Origin: Corylus avellana
Lineage: Eukaryota; Streptophyta; Magnoliopsida; Fagales; Betulaceae
Length of the DNA: 64,000 nt
NCBI RefSeq assembly: GCF_901000735.1
Contig: NC_081549.1
Location: 4,393,416-4,457,415, forward strand
Direction of reading: 5' to 3'
Shown one piece after another: positions 32,701 to 45,320 of this stretch. The position numbers were made by a program, and so were the translations under genes. How positions within the stretch are numbered: position 1 is the first letter of the stretch; every line of letters starts with the position of its first letter. Below the pieces are notes generated by a model that saw only the letters and a list, made by a program, of their open reading frames with translations, did not search any database and was not told the origin of the DNA.

Positions 32701-35700
32701 GAAAATATTTTATACCTTTAAAAAATATAAATCATTTTACATAAAACAAGGATATTTTATGGTTGACCAAAAATGTTTTACAGTTGACCAAGTTGTCCAA
32801 GTACAACAAAACACTGAAAATGTTGAAATGTTTTATGAAAAAAAAATGATTAACATTGAAACAAACAAAGCTTAAATAACTTTACCATTTCCTTAAAAAA
32901 AAAATCATTCTTTACCTTCAACGCGTGAACCATTAGAATGTGGAAACATGCAAAACGACTTTTAAGAGATGCAATATCAACAGGAGACTTGAGATCAAGT
33001 AACAGAGCACTAAGCTCAACAAATCGTGAAGAAGAAAACAAGGCATGTTCCTGTGACAATGGATAACATAAATGAGACATGAATCAAGTCCATAAGGATA
33101 ACAAACTCCAAAAATAACAATATTAGGAGAGAGAGATGCCAACTCTGACCTCTAGAATTCTGCTCAAGGTGTTGTATGCTTCACGATGAACAGTCTCATT
33201 AGTTACCTAAAAACCAAAGGTTCAGGTTGGTTTCAGATTAGACTACATCTACTGGTCATAGAAGTAACAGGATTGGTATTAAAACAAATCATGCCATGCA
33301 GTTATTTAGTTTCAATGACATACCTGAAAAGTGTGTGCAATAAATTTATAAATTAGATCAATAAGATCCTCCTTTGCTCCTTCAACAAAAGATGACGCTA
33401 GCGCCAGTATCACACGCCTGAACAAATAACAACGTTAACTAAAAACTACATCTTCAATCTTTTTTACGACCAGATAATGAAAAGTCGCGCTTAAAACTTT
33501 CTATACATTGTCATTTTCATCAATACCAAGTTATATGGTGATCAAAAACAAAAAAAAAAAAAGACTGATCAAAAAATCAATACCAAGTTATATAGTGGTA
33601 CAATCATACATGCCCATAAGTTCTAACTCAGCCATGTTCTAGTTTATTAAAACATTTGCATGGACTCAAATTGCTAGAGGGTGCTGATAATAAATGAGAA
33701 AGGTGGTTTTGATACAGGAAAAAACTCGTAGGCTACACATTTGATCAAACTTTCATGCGACAAACAGAAAACTAGATGGTCTTATAATTAAATGACTACA
33801 GGCTCTGTCCTCAATCTATTTTATGACCAAGAACGATCTCACTTTTTTTTTTTTTGATAAGTAATGTAGAACTTTAATGCAAATGCGTAAGGTGCCCCTA
33901 AGTACATAAGGTTGTATACACGGAGTTCTTACATGCCCAAAACCCAAGAAACAGCAAAGACCCAGCAAAAACACTCCCAAAACTCCCCCAAAATCCACTT
34001 TTTAATATTCTACCATTTCCATAAGAATCCCAAGTCATCAAACATTATTTCCTACCTCTCCTAACACAACTACCTTGCAGTTCACAAACGTGCATAGCAT
34101 TTAATGCTAGGTTTTGGAAGATGGGGCTAAATATACAGAATAGAATGCTTCAGTCCATTCAGCCAAACTCTCTTGCAACAAAGAGTACCAATTAAATGGT
34201 CTGAAAATTGGAATGCATAATGATTGCACTGGGGCAATGCTGATGCTAGCAGAGAATGCAATAAACCCGTTGTACAGTTTTTACTAACTGAAACGGAAGC
34301 AATTATGCAGACTTCCACTTGCAGATTGTCTTTATTTATATGATAGGTCGCACATTTGCCATCAAGATGGAGGTCTAAAACAACTCCGAGAACTTGATTA
34401 CTATGCTGAGTTGATGAAAATGTACCAAGAACAGACTATTACAGTGCAGACTCTTTCAGAAGAGTGGTAAAGAGGGTAGTGCTTAGTACGAACTTTTTTC
34501 ACTATTTACAAGACGAATTCCTGAATGTTTTTCTGTAACATAAAGTTAAGAGAAGATGATTACCAGAACATTTAGACCTAATCATCACTCAATAAATTTT
34601 CATTAGAAACAACATGATAAGACAGACAACTAAGAAATCAACAAGCTACCATATTATAACAATTATGGAACACAAACCATAGATGTCATTAAGTAGTTCA
34701 TTGATTGTAAAGTTCCTAAATAAATTTTTATTTGCAAAAGACAAAAATAATAATAATGATAAAAAAAATCTCTGTTGTTCTACTACAAACTGCAAAAAAT
34801 TAAACCCACAAGTACTTTTTTTTTAGTAAGTAATTTCATTATTATTAATAAAGTGCAAAGGCGTGCAACCCTAGTACACAGAGAGTATATAAAGAGAACC
34901 CCTAATCTAACGAAAAAGAAAAAGAAAAACTTAGAAAATTTGCAAAACTAGAAACAAGCATACTATGATGGATAGATATCTAGGTATATAGAGTGTTGAT
35001 CACAAACTTCCACAAATTTGTCACTGAAATCTCTACATCTTCAAAGTTCCGGGCATTCCTCTTTCGCCAAAGACACCACAATTACACACAATGGAACCAA
35101 CCTCCATACTTCCATAACTGTACCTGCCAATCCTCCCCAACTAACCAACAAATCAATTACCCGACTAGGCATAACCCACACCACACCAAACAGATTAAGA
35201 ATGAACCTCCATAATTCTCTAAGTCCCAATGAATCAGTATGATCAATGAATTCCCCACTCTTTTTACACATATAATACCACTCTACCACCACAACATTTC
35301 TCTTTCTCAAATTATCGAGTGTCAATATTTTCCCTAATGCTGCTGTCCACATAAAAACAATGCTACCCGCGAATGATCCTTGACTCTCCATATACTCTTC
35401 CATGGAAAAGAGGATCCATTCTGACTAGTTAATACTCGATAATACGACTTCACTTCAAACTTCTATTTTTTTCAATAAAAGATATATGGGAAAGGGAAAA
35501 TAACAAAATAAACATGTACAAGCAGAAAATAATGACCACACAAAACTCCCATAAGCTAAAAATAATGAACATAAGAACTCCCATTTTTCTAACTTTTTTT
35601 AGTATGATATATAACATAGAATGTGATGAAACAACCCAAAATCACATGACAGAGCACAAAGACGAGTAACTCTATTATCATCAATCAGCCACTTATAAAC

Positions 35701-38700
35701 AAATCTCGAGTGTGGCTACCCTATGCTTACAAGAACTGGACAATCCTATATGATCAAAACTACATCTCGTGGAAAACCCTTTGTATGTCTATGTAACCCT
35801 ATTACTCCTTGAACATAATTCTTTCCAAGCCAAAGGGTGCTATTATTATCTTGAAATGGATAACCTGAATACAATTCTTTCCAAAATAAAGACACTATTA
35901 CTAGTTCTAGTAATAGAGGTAGAAGTGATCGCAAACTGAGCATTACAGCTAGATTTTTGAGTTATTGCTAAAATATGCCCTCTTTATCCAATTTAAATGT
36001 CTTACTTTCCTTTTTGGGACATCCCAAAACAAATATCCTCTTTCCAAAAGTGAAAAACACTCGAAACAAAATTCTCATTAAATGTCATGTCTGTTTATAA
36101 TATAATGTTAAGGGCATTTTATTAAGTTTATGTGACCTTTTACTTTTTATTAATAATCCTACCATTTAGAATGAAAACACTTGTTTTGAGATGAAGGGAG
36201 TAACTGTAAATGTTAACCTTTGGCATATGGCCTATAACCCAATTTTATATGAAGCAGACACTTTAATTTACCTCTGAACATCTTTCTCTGTACTATTTAA
36301 ACTGCGTTGTTCTTTATCAATCAACGCTTGGTTATGACTCCACATCTTTTCAAAGTCACCCTCACCATCTACAAACTGAAACCTCTCTAATAATGACAAG
36401 AGAATCTTTTTCGTAATAGAAGAATCGGTAATAGAAGCCAAGCTCCCAATGGCATCCTGAGAAAATGAGAACAAAAGATATATGATGATATCATTATTGG
36501 ATATTGGCCAATATGTAATACTGCCAATAAAAATATCAGAAAGTACAAAAGCATCAACCAACCAATCTAAAACCATAAAAAATGTTAAAATTCTTTAATA
36601 ATTGATACAAAGTCTAAAAGCTAAATATACATATGCATTTATATACATATAAAAGAAGAAAAAAAAATTACTACAACCATTGGGATTTTCAATTTGGTGA
36701 CTTATATGCTCATATTCAAATAAAAATCACAAATTGCATCTCCTTGCTTCATCTTAGGTCAATCATCAAGGATAGTTCTATAATCTATAGTTTGAAAAAA
36801 CGGCTTGTTATTGAGCTCTGATTCCCTCAAATAAAGCAACTACGAAGTTTAGCCTCTCTAAAAACCCAAGCATATAGAGGCTGGCCTAGGCACTTGGCAG
36901 GTTTGCCTAAAGAGCCATCAGGTTGGCAAGTCAGAGTTGGTAGAAAACGGGTCTGTGTAGACCAACTAGTGCAATCACAACTAAGATAACTGGCTCCTTT
37001 GTCTTGAAGCAGTATCAGTTCTTTCTCAAAAAAGGAGAAAAAACATGCAACAAAAAAAAAAAGGAGAAAAAAGGCATTAAAGGGTTAAAAGGGAATCAAA
37101 GCCGCACAAAACTGTATAAGAAATTGCAAATGTTCATAATAGATCTAGCTCTCTGTAACTACAGTGGAGGAAAACCGAATAATTTTATAGGTAAGTACTG
37201 ACACTTTGCCCATAATTAGAGAAAAAGGAAAACCAAGAGAAAATCTATCAAAACATTCAACACGAGTTCTATGAGTGACAAATGAGAACCTTTAGATACG
37301 AGCGCTTCTCAGGCAGTGAATCAACAAATAAGTCCGTTAGCGCCATAAGCAACTCTGTCGAACATGATGTCAAAGCCTTGATGTTTTTGGTTGCTGTCTT
37401 CTTTGAATAAGTGGGTACATTTCCAAAGTCTAACACAGAATTTTTTACTGCATATGAATTTGATTCACCAGCATCTGTTCTTGTGCTAAGAACATTTTTG
37501 TTCTGAGACACGAGAACCTACACAAAAAGCCAACAAATGCATAAACGAACAAATAATTTATGACATAATAAAACATTAAACATCAACTTAACACCAAAAA
37601 TAAAAGCACTCAGGCTTCAAGGATTGTGAAGGAGATAGCACCTGTAAGGCAACAGCAATACTTTCATGCATAAAGGAGTCCTTCTTTAGAAAACGAACTA
37701 ATGTTTCAGTCAAAGGTCCAAGATTTTGGTAAGTATCAGTCGGATGGTGACAGAAAGCAGGCAGCAGTCCCCACAGGTCATGCGCATAAGCCTGCAGATC
37801 TTGATTGATAGCCAACTTTTTAACTAGAAGAGAAGTAAAAAGAGAAAATTGCACATGTAAATTGATGAACTGTTAACTGTGAGCCATCATAAATTAAATT
37901 TCAATAGAAATATTGATACAAAAATATGAATTGTTAATAAGAGGAAGGACAGTGATTTGAACAGAAAGTATTAATCCTCACCCTAAAGATTCACAATTAC
38001 TAAATAATTTAGTTTGATGACAAAAATAACCAAGGCTAGAGAAATAGGAATTAATAAATGTACAATATTTGATGCATCCAAGACCACTCAGTATATAGCA
38101 TAAGAAGTTGGTAGCTCAAGCTTTAGGAAGGGTTGAGATAAGGTATGTTTCATCATGTACTTTATAACCTATAAGAGAGCCTCACAGCAAGGAGCAAGCA
38201 CCAAGGACTATATAATCAGTGTGCCCTACCTGAGTGGCGGCCCAAGTTATCTCGGCATACTACTTCCTAACCTTCTGTGGACCTTGCCTCTAGTGAGGCT
38301 GTCGCTTGTTTGTAACCATAAAAGCCTTTAGATCAACTAATAGTGAAGACTATACATATCATGCTGCTTTTCTTCCCCATATAGATAATTTTATTTTTAA
38401 ATGTTAAAAAAAAAATCTTCTGAGAAAATGCCATGTTTATAAAATTGAACTCCTCGTGTATTCCTTGCATCTATTAGAGCCAGATGGATAAAGCATTTGA
38501 TCCAGCCAACAGGCTATTAGGCAGAAAAGGATGATTCATGAGCTTGGACCATTGAGGCAACAATTCATGAAGACATGACAACTCCATGAAAATTGTACGA
38601 CCTAGTGGGCCACAGAGGATGAATAGGTTCACAATGCCTGATTCTCCTAAATATACTAGATTCAAGGCATGTAATGACTGAACTTTGAAGTTCAGTCATC

Positions 38701-41700
38701 TATACTTTCAAAACTTCTTGCTCTGAGCACTATGCATCTCCTTAGTTATGTCTTTCCTCACAAATACCCACCTCTGCATTATATGTGTAAACACAAACAG
38801 CACTAAAAGTTTAATAGTTATATTACAAATGAGTACTTCAATAACAAATAAAACTATCAATACACAGACATAAGTGCATACAAAGTCTTATGCTCTGCTA
38901 AAACAATGTATTTATTCATAAATAGTTTGACTGGTTCCCAACAAAGACTAGCTCCCCAAACAAGTATATGTTCAAAAAACTGACAGAAAATATAAATACA
39001 TAATTTTCTAAGATGAATGACATGCATTTAACTAACAAAAAGATGCAGCAAGCCAGTAACCAAAATAGAATATAGACAAAGTTAGAAGAACTTCATCTAA
39101 GAGCACAATAGATAGAGTGACAGCAAACACAACTACTTTGATTTCCAAATCTCATGATAATGTAAAGATGTACTGAGACAAAAGAAATTATGCCAAACTC
39201 AAAATGAAGGATAGAAATTCCCTACAAAATTGAGGAATACCTTTATGACTAGCCCGCTTAAAGGATTTTGCAAGAGGCACAATATGCTCCATATAGTACC
39301 GTAGTGATGCTCCAACAACATAATCTTTTAAAATAGGTATCAACCAAATGTTCATACAAGTGAAATCATCATGAAGGGAGATAGGTAAAAGAGTAAGTAT
39401 CCTCTCTGGTCCCATAGCAATTACAGCGGATCCAATACAGTCCCGAAGCTGTATATCAAGGAAAAAAATAAGAAGATATCAACCAATTATCAATAGACAA
39501 CAATTCAACTTTACACATCTGCCCGCTACCTATAAAATTTGTGAGCCTACCACAAAGAGAAGTCTAAGCAAAAGTGCAAAAGAGAATGACACAACTTATC
39601 ACATTCATAAAGAACTTTATGGATCCAGATTATAGTTGAGGTAAAATTGAATCTGTTGAATTGCTCAAGCTGATAACAATTTGCAATCCAATCATTGGGT
39701 AAAATATTTAGAAACTCTGCTAGATGTACCAAATCTCTGTTAAGGATAGCAAAATTCCAATTTTCTTTCCAATTGGATCCACAAACAAAGAACATCCTAG
39801 GGCTACATCTTTGCCATTCCTCACCATTTTCACCCAGATAACCTAAGACGATGGAAACTTCATTAAAAAGACCAAGAATCAAAAGTTCTAGCACTCGGTT
39901 AGAGTAAGGCAGGAAGGTGAAAACAAGCTATGGTGGGCTCCCTCTAAAAACGGGTTGTTCGTTATTATCTCCTTCTACAATGTCCTTGTTCGTAATGATG
40001 GCATTCTTTTTCCTTGGAATAGTATTTGGTGGACCAAGTTGCCATTGAGAATGACTTTTTTTGTTTGGTCGACGGCCCTAGGAAAGATTTTTAGTTTCTT
40101 ACCATGAACAATCTTAAGAAGAGGCATATCCTTGTGATTGATTAGTGTTGTATGTGCAAGAGGGATGGTCTTCTTCTCCATTGTACTTAGTTTGTGCATT
40201 ATGGAGCGCATTTTTTAGTCGTTTTGGGCTTTCTTGGGTTATGCCTAGAAGAGTAGCTATCTAGCTGATTTGTTTGCTTGTTAGTGGACTGGTGGTACTA
40301 CTCAGAGTGTTGTTGTGTGAAAAATGGTGACTTCTTGTCTTTTGGAGTGTCTCTGGAGAGAACACAATGATAGATGTTTCGAAGACTGCAAGAGGATGTT
40401 GGCAGATCCTATGTCCTTATTTTTTAATACTCTGTATGCTTGGGCAACTGTGTTTTTAGTTCCCTTTATGCTTAGCTTTCATGATTTCCTTGATCGCTTT
40501 TCTTCTTCTAGTTAGGTATTTCTCATGTATACTTCTTATGTATTTGTGTTGCGTCTTTTGCTTTTAATAATATTTCGATTACTTATCCAAAAAAAAAAAA
40601 AAAAAAAAATTAAGTTCACTATGAGGTTAAAACACAAACTGACTTGGTGAATGATAGTCCCCAAAATGTCAATTTCCGGTGGATGAGAACAAAACCCTAG
40701 AGACTTCATATTTGAGTTGGCAAGATACCTTGAGAATATGGGGAAATTTAAAAGGATAGTCCACCAACTTACATGGTCGGTGTTGGATGTGGTCCCATTA
40801 GCTAGAATCAAGTTGGCAAGTTTAAGCACTAGATCCTTCATAAAGACATATGACATCTTCTCTGCAACCAAAAGTAGACAAAATCAGAATAAATTGTAGC
40901 ATGTCACTAACATTACCAATATTGCTCACAAACAACTGCAAAGTAGATCTGACCAAGGCATGCAAAACTTAAACATGTAGAAAGTCCAGTAAGTCAACAT
41001 CTACACTAGTTGGAAGCTCATTTTCAGAGAACTATGACTTTCACTTGGTCCTAAAACACACACACACACATATATATCTATAATAGATACAGGTATGCCT
41101 CATAGTATTCCTAAAAATAAAAACAGATGCATGTGGAAGAAAACGAAACTAACTAAAGCAGTAGATCAACAAGAATCTACATATGCATTATTTCTCTACT
41201 AACTGAAAAAGAGGGGGGGGAGGGGGTGGGAAGACAGATTTTACTAGAGAATATGGGAATAAACATGTACATACCAAGTTTGAGGAACAAGACAGAAATG
41301 ACCCCTAAAATATGCTCATTTGGAATTCCATTAAGAGCACTGAGGGTATTCTCAAAGACAGCACATATTGATTTAACTGCGCTTGCTTCCATGCTCTCCT
41401 GAAGTTCATCGTCAAATGGTTTATCTTTGAGAAATTTATGATCCACATGACGGCTGAGCAACTCTTTCAATATACTTGAAGCCTGTGATGCAGTGCTAGC
41501 CTCAGAAGTTAGAAGACCTAATCAGTGTTGGCAACATGAATCAGAAGAAGTAAGGATACAAATAGACAGATTACCCCATATTCTTTTTTAGGTGTGTGTG
41601 TGGTGGGGGAATGATGTGTAAAAAAATCGTGAACAGCTTCTTCTGTGAATTTTATTGCTATAGTACGCTTTACAATGTAATTTCTAGGAGGATCTTCTGT

Positions 41701-43341
41701 ATATTCTCTGCAAACTTCTTCTTTATTAGGTCATTACTTAATAAAAAGAAAAAGGTAAAAATCACAACCAACAACGTGAGATGAGACAGCAAAAAAGAAA
41801 TATTTAAAGATTCAATGCAAAAGCAATAAGTGTATCATCCTCAGTGTAAATATCCAATAAATGTAACAAGTACCATACCTGCTACAGAACCACAAACTAG
41901 AGGAAGATTACTAATCCACGAGCTTGATTCTCTGTCATGAAGTACACCCAGAGCACGTTTTAAGAAGGTTGCCGCAGAGATAACAGTGTCCAAGGGATTC
42001 CTATCTCCCAAAGAGACATACGAAGCCAGGGAAACTACAATCTTCTCCATCTCCGGAACAACAACTTCAACTCTTGATGTTTCAAAAAATGCCTCAATAA
42101 TTTTATGAACGTGCCTTGTAAGCACTGAGAACTGTGAGCTCATAAGCTTCTGTATTTCAGACATTATTTTTGAACTGACTTTTTCCGGGAGACACGGGAA
42201 GCTAATCTTCACTACATCCAACATATAAAGGACCTCTAAATGTTCAGGTTTCATCAATTTATCATCTTTTGACCCATCTACAGCTCTCAAACCACTTAAT
42301 TTTGCTGCGAAAGGCATATGACTTTTAAGCAAAAACAGTACCAACTTGCTCGCCGACTTTGTAACAGCTGAGCACTTAAAAGAAGTAAAAACCTTCTCAA
42401 GATAATCTTGAGCACATCTCCTAACCTGCATTGAAGCAATCAAAATATCTATAAACCACTAATTAACTTGCTTTAAATTTTTCTACAAACGATCATTGCA
42501 CTAAGTAATCAACATATTCAGCACTATATACACATAGACACTCAAAAAGGAATCAAGAATCACACGTATAATATATCTATACCTTGGGACGCCGATCAAC
42601 TGAGAAATTCAGCAACGTTTCAAACCCTAATTTGACAGAATCCCAATCCTCCAAATCGCAAAACCCTAACAAAACCCCTAAACACTTCACCGCAGCTCTC
42701 ACGCTCGCCACAGCAAGCCCCTCCCTCTCCTTCCCAACCAATCCCACGAGGACACCCACCGCCTCGCTTGCCTTTGGCGCCGCAATCCCCTGCGGCGGCA
42801 ACAGCGGTACCACAATCGACAAAAACGACAACAGCGCGGCGACAGCGGTGGGGTCCAGGGTCTGAGAATCGCTAAATGACGCGGAGTCGATGGCTGCGGC
42901 GAAGTAGGCGGACGGAGTCAGGGGGAGGGATTCGGAGGTGAGGATCGAGCGCATTGCCGCTGCAGTGGCGACGAGGTGGCGGTGCTGCGGGGCCGAGGAC
43001 TTGGCGTAGCGGTCCATGAGCTGTTGGCAAATGTCGGAGCCATCTTTTAACGGCTCTTCTTGTTGGTCTTGTTGTGGCTCTTGGTTCTGTTCTTGTCCCA
43101 GCATGGTGCTTAGGGTTTTACTTGGCTTTTTCATTGGAATTGGCTGTGAAGGGTTTTGGGAAGAAGGAAAAGGGTTTATGGGATTCGGCTTTGGGGGTTT
43201 AAGGTGTGTCGGAGATTTGGGCGGGTTTGATTCCAACGCAACCGACTCATTTCGGGTGTTTCGGGTTAGGCTTTTTTGTTCGCTGGTTAAGGAGAGAGTT
43301 GGTCTTCTTATTTTTCGGGGTTTAGGCCTGGTTAAGAACAA
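26709..43341 (-). CDS. RRP12: RRP12-like ribosome biogenesis protein (HEAT/NUC173)
   Basis: Eighteen exons join in one frame to about 1260 residues. They are 43341-42583, 42425-41879, 41517-41275, 40861-40773, 39448-39241, 37823-37642, 37517-37290, 36456-36272, 33417-33324, 33206-33150, 33050-32916, 31097-31029, 28769-28659, 28534-28373, 28284-28156, 27929-27828, 27290-27199 and 27099-26709 (TGA at 26709). All donors are GT. The N-terminal part has DICQQLMDRYAKSSAPQHRH and LPLTPSAYFAAAIDS. HEAT-like helices follow (RRCAQDYLEKVF, RILTLLPISL, YAHDLWGLLPAFC), with the NUC173-type core in the middle. The tail is a long Lys/Arg/Asn-rich nuclear/nucleolar type ending RKHKKVGRKQQKINK. RRP12 in yeast binds pre-ribosomes and supports their maturation and export. 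The N-terminus is uncertain: Met 43341, or Met 43134 (MKKPSKTL), which would drop a Pro/Arg-rich 69-residue leader. Introns are long and hold several retroposon insertions. Confidence 0.9.
29045..29164 (-). mobile_element. 5'-truncated LINE tail with 15-bp target duplication
   Basis: About 120 bp in RRP12 intron 12, with its A tail seen as a T run at 29045-29053 on plus. It is flanked by the direct repeat CAGATTGTACTCTTT (29030-29044 and 29165-29179). The body (ctcgtacacagagtatacaa) resembles the 3' region at 34816. It is in the same orientation as the host gene. Confidence 0.8.
30118..30222 (+). mobile_element. Retroposon 3' end with poly-A
   Basis: The segment gaggtgcacttgcggaaaac ... ctccagatacccggtgccaaatc runs into a 15-base A tract. 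This resembles the 3' terminus of a plant non-LTR element family from memory (tail cacccggtgcc-aat-An). It lies in RRP12 intron 12. No target duplication was fixed. Confidence 0.45.
30480..30495 (-). mobile_element. 16-nt remnant of a LINE 3' tail between 20-bp direct repeats
   Basis: The sequence TTTTTTTTTGATAAGT is flanked by the 20-bp repeat agttttcctacaacctcttt (30460-30479 and 30496-30515). On the minus strand the insert reads acttatcAAAAAAAAA, the 3' terminus of the LINE family at 33843 and, with one change, at 40580-40609. It is best read as an extremely 5'-truncated target-primed insertion in RRP12 intron 12. A simple tandem duplication with filler is the alternative. Confidence 0.7.
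31555..32245. repeat. Segment of RRP12 intron 11 duplicated into the F-box array
   Basis: This stretch contains gaagccaacaccaaaagttgg, gcaagtttcggaggcttcac and gttacttttgttgcatgcatt. Matching copies are at 45430-46265 and 52430-52835, and the distal part (agagaaaaatatttaa, ttgacaagttta) matches 46200-46260 and, inverted, 53300-53420. A short Alu-like T run at 31794-31806 is specific to this copy. Confidence 0.8.
32450..32875. mobile_element. Probable DNA-transposon MITE in RRP12 intron 11
   Basis: The left end aagggtccatttgtcttaat and right end attgaaacaaacaaagctt are degenerate inverses. The interior is full of 'aaaatgttttcc'-type short repeats in both orientations. TTAA-like flanks occur on both sides. 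Divergence leaves the class unresolved. Confidence 0.5.
33842..33995 (-). mobile_element. LINE 3' tail fragment in RRP12 intron 8
   Basis: A T run followed by gataagtaatgtagaacttta and ctaagtacataaggttgtat is the inverse of the LINE 3' end (..ttacttatc-An). The element is in the same orientation as the host gene. The target duplication is unclear. Confidence 0.55.
34816..35410 (-). mobile_element. 5'-truncated LINE with zf-RVT remnant in RRP12 intron 8
   Basis: The minus-strand peptide around 35041-35403 has IVFMWTAALGKILTLDNLRKR, VVEWYYMCKKSGE and LWRFILNLFGVVWVMPSRV. These are the zf-RVT pattern of plant L1 elements, with the Cys-x2-Cys partly lost. The 3' end with its A tail is the T run at 34816-34824. 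The coding piece retains one open frame but lacks RT. Confidence 0.75.
39905..40612 (+). mobile_element. 5'-truncated LINE in RRP12 intron 4
   Basis: Plus-strand translation across stops gives WWTKLPLRMTFFVWSTALGKI, then LECLWREHNDRCFEDCKRML and LFFNTLYAWATVFLVPFMLS, the C-terminus of a plant L1 polyprotein. It ends gattacttatcc plus about 20 A at 40589-40609. It is antisense to RRP12. Confidence 0.8.
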
Positions 43342-43739
43342 AGTTGGGCTTCTTATGTTTTGGGGTTTCGCCGTTTCGGTCTACTAGAGTTGTGTTGAGA
43401 CGGAGTGCATAAACTCCAACAATAGGTCTGCTTGGAATTGTGGTTTCGATAAGTGAAATTTTAAAAATTGTGCTTTTAAAAATTTTATAATTATATTTTA
43501 TTATCATAAACTCCACCCCTTTTTTTCTTTTTTTTTTTATTAATTTGTTTTTTAATTTTTTTTAATTTAAAATGATATTTTTTTATTATTTTTTTTAATG
43601 GGATATGTGTCCCATTTGTAGCCATATGATTTCTAAAAAGAAATCCTAGCCATGAACTGGATATTCTCCAGTCCATTATGGACTGGAGAGGATCCTGTTC
43701 CGTCATTGGGTTACTTCTTTTTTTATTATTTTTTTTATT
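43342..43739. other. Upstream region of RRP12 and array boundary
   Basis: The RRP12 promoter and leader should lie here (minus strand). Sequence beyond about 43500 is T-rich and contains a small inverted repeat at 43660-43695 (ctccagtccattatggactggag). No promoter element could be named with confidence. Confidence 0.4.
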
Positions 43740-44408
43740 TTGTATGTTCGTTTTTGCTTCTGAATAAGACAAGTATATTGTTGCTCTAGCTGCAGTAGGT
43801 CTTGATTTTGTTGTTTTATTAGGTTTTGCTTAAGAATAACGGAATGGACCTAGGCTAGCAAAACAAGTACCTGATATGACTCGTTTATGACCCATTTATC
43901 CTATGCATTTTTTTTATAATAAAGTTCATCTAGACGTCATAAAGAATAATTGCATGCATAAGATAAGTGGGCACCTGTTTATTTGTCAAGTACCTATTTT
44001 GCCAACCCTCTTTTCGGTAGGTCTTTTGTTTTCTTCTAGTTCTTTTTTGGGAGCAAACTATTGACTTATGACGGATGAGTTATAAAGTTTATAGAAGAAT
44101 TGTCATTGATGAAAGAAATAGTGTCAATTTGTCGTTTTATACTGCAGATCTATATACTGATTGTGATGATGACATTTCAAAAATGTTTTGTAATAGCCCT
44201 AAAGGCTATTGGGTATGTTATAGATAGTGTTGGGGCCGTAGAGTTTTCAACTTGTATTTTTGGCATTCTATAATGGAGCTTTTTGCTCCAGATTGATTTT
44301 ATATCAATGAAAATAACTCGTTTATTCAAAATAATAATAATAATATGCAGTTAAATTAAATACATTTTCGTAACTTTTTTTTTAGGCTAAACAAGTTGCA
44401 AGAGCTTT

Positions 44409-44513
44409 GTCCCCAAGGAGTAGCTCAATCGACTGGAGACCACGCCTCATGAAAAAGAGGTCACTAATTTGAATCCCCCCTCCTTCCACTTGTGTGGACA
44501 TGTAAAAAAAAAA
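44409..44513 (+). mobile_element. SINE in array unit 1 with paralogous empty sites
   Basis: The 105-bp element (gtccccaaggagtagctcaa ... tgtgtggacatgt plus A tail) is flanked by gttgcaagagcttt (44395-44408) and gttgcatgagcttt (44514-44527). Units 2 and 3 carry one copy of that site with no insertion (50697-50710 and about 53759-53772). Same family as 5532 and 25248. Confidence 0.93.
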
Positions 44514-44889
44514 GTTGCATGAGCTTTGAATGTATTTTGGTTGCTTTTTATGTTCTTATTTTATTGAAATTTTTACGTGGTTTGGCTATTAACTTTGTGA
44601 ACAAACCAGTAGTTGTTGTTTTAGCTATAGGAGGTTGATGCACTGTACTAATTCCTATCATAATTTCAGGCACCAAAAAGGAAAAGTACAAATCGAACCT
44701 GCAATTAAGTACGCATGAAATATTCTCATCTTCCAAGCCTACAAGCAATATAGGAAATTAGAAATTAAGAATCTCATTCTTTTTGATCCATAATGATAAT
44801 TATTACAGAAAGCAAACTATAGGTGTTAACAAAAGTATTACAATTTTGAGTCCTTGGAGGGACATTCACTGGCACAAAAAGAGAATTTT

Positions 44890-45320
44890 GATATACAAAA
44901 ATTGGAATAGAGCTGAGATTTTAAAACATACATGGAATCTTCTTTGGGTGGCATGGGTGAATCTGAATTTGATAAAGGATAGGTGTTTTTGCTTGCTTAA
45001 AGTTACCCAAAATGTTAATTGGATTTGGTGAAAAATTCTTAAACTAAGAGATTTAGCTAAGAAATTTCTTAAGTTCCAAGTGGGTGATGGGAGTAGAATT
45101 TACTTATGGATGAAAACCTGGCATCTGGATGGCATCCTTTTTGATAAACATGCATGGATTTAGAGTCATGTATGATGCAAGGAGCAAGATTGATGCAAAG
45201 TTGTCAAGTGGGATTAGAGGAAGGGATTGGAATTGGAATTGGGTGCTGGCTCAGTTTGCTAGGTTGGTGGATATTCAAAGTAACGTTGCCCTTATGAAAT
45301 AGGGGGAAAGTGATCATATT
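44890..45320 (+). pseudogene. LINE zf-RVT region fragment (array unit 1)
   Basis: The peptide NWNRAEILKHTWNLLWVAWV and the following KFLKFQVGDGSRIYLWMKTWHLDG are from the region downstream of reverse transcriptase in plant L1 elements. Deletions and stops break it. Homologous pieces are at 51470-52410 and 54370-55180. Confidence 0.75.

Noticed and set aside
42584..43387. Plus-strand open frames over RRP12 exon 1
   Set aside because: They are antisense to well-supported RRP12 coding sequence.
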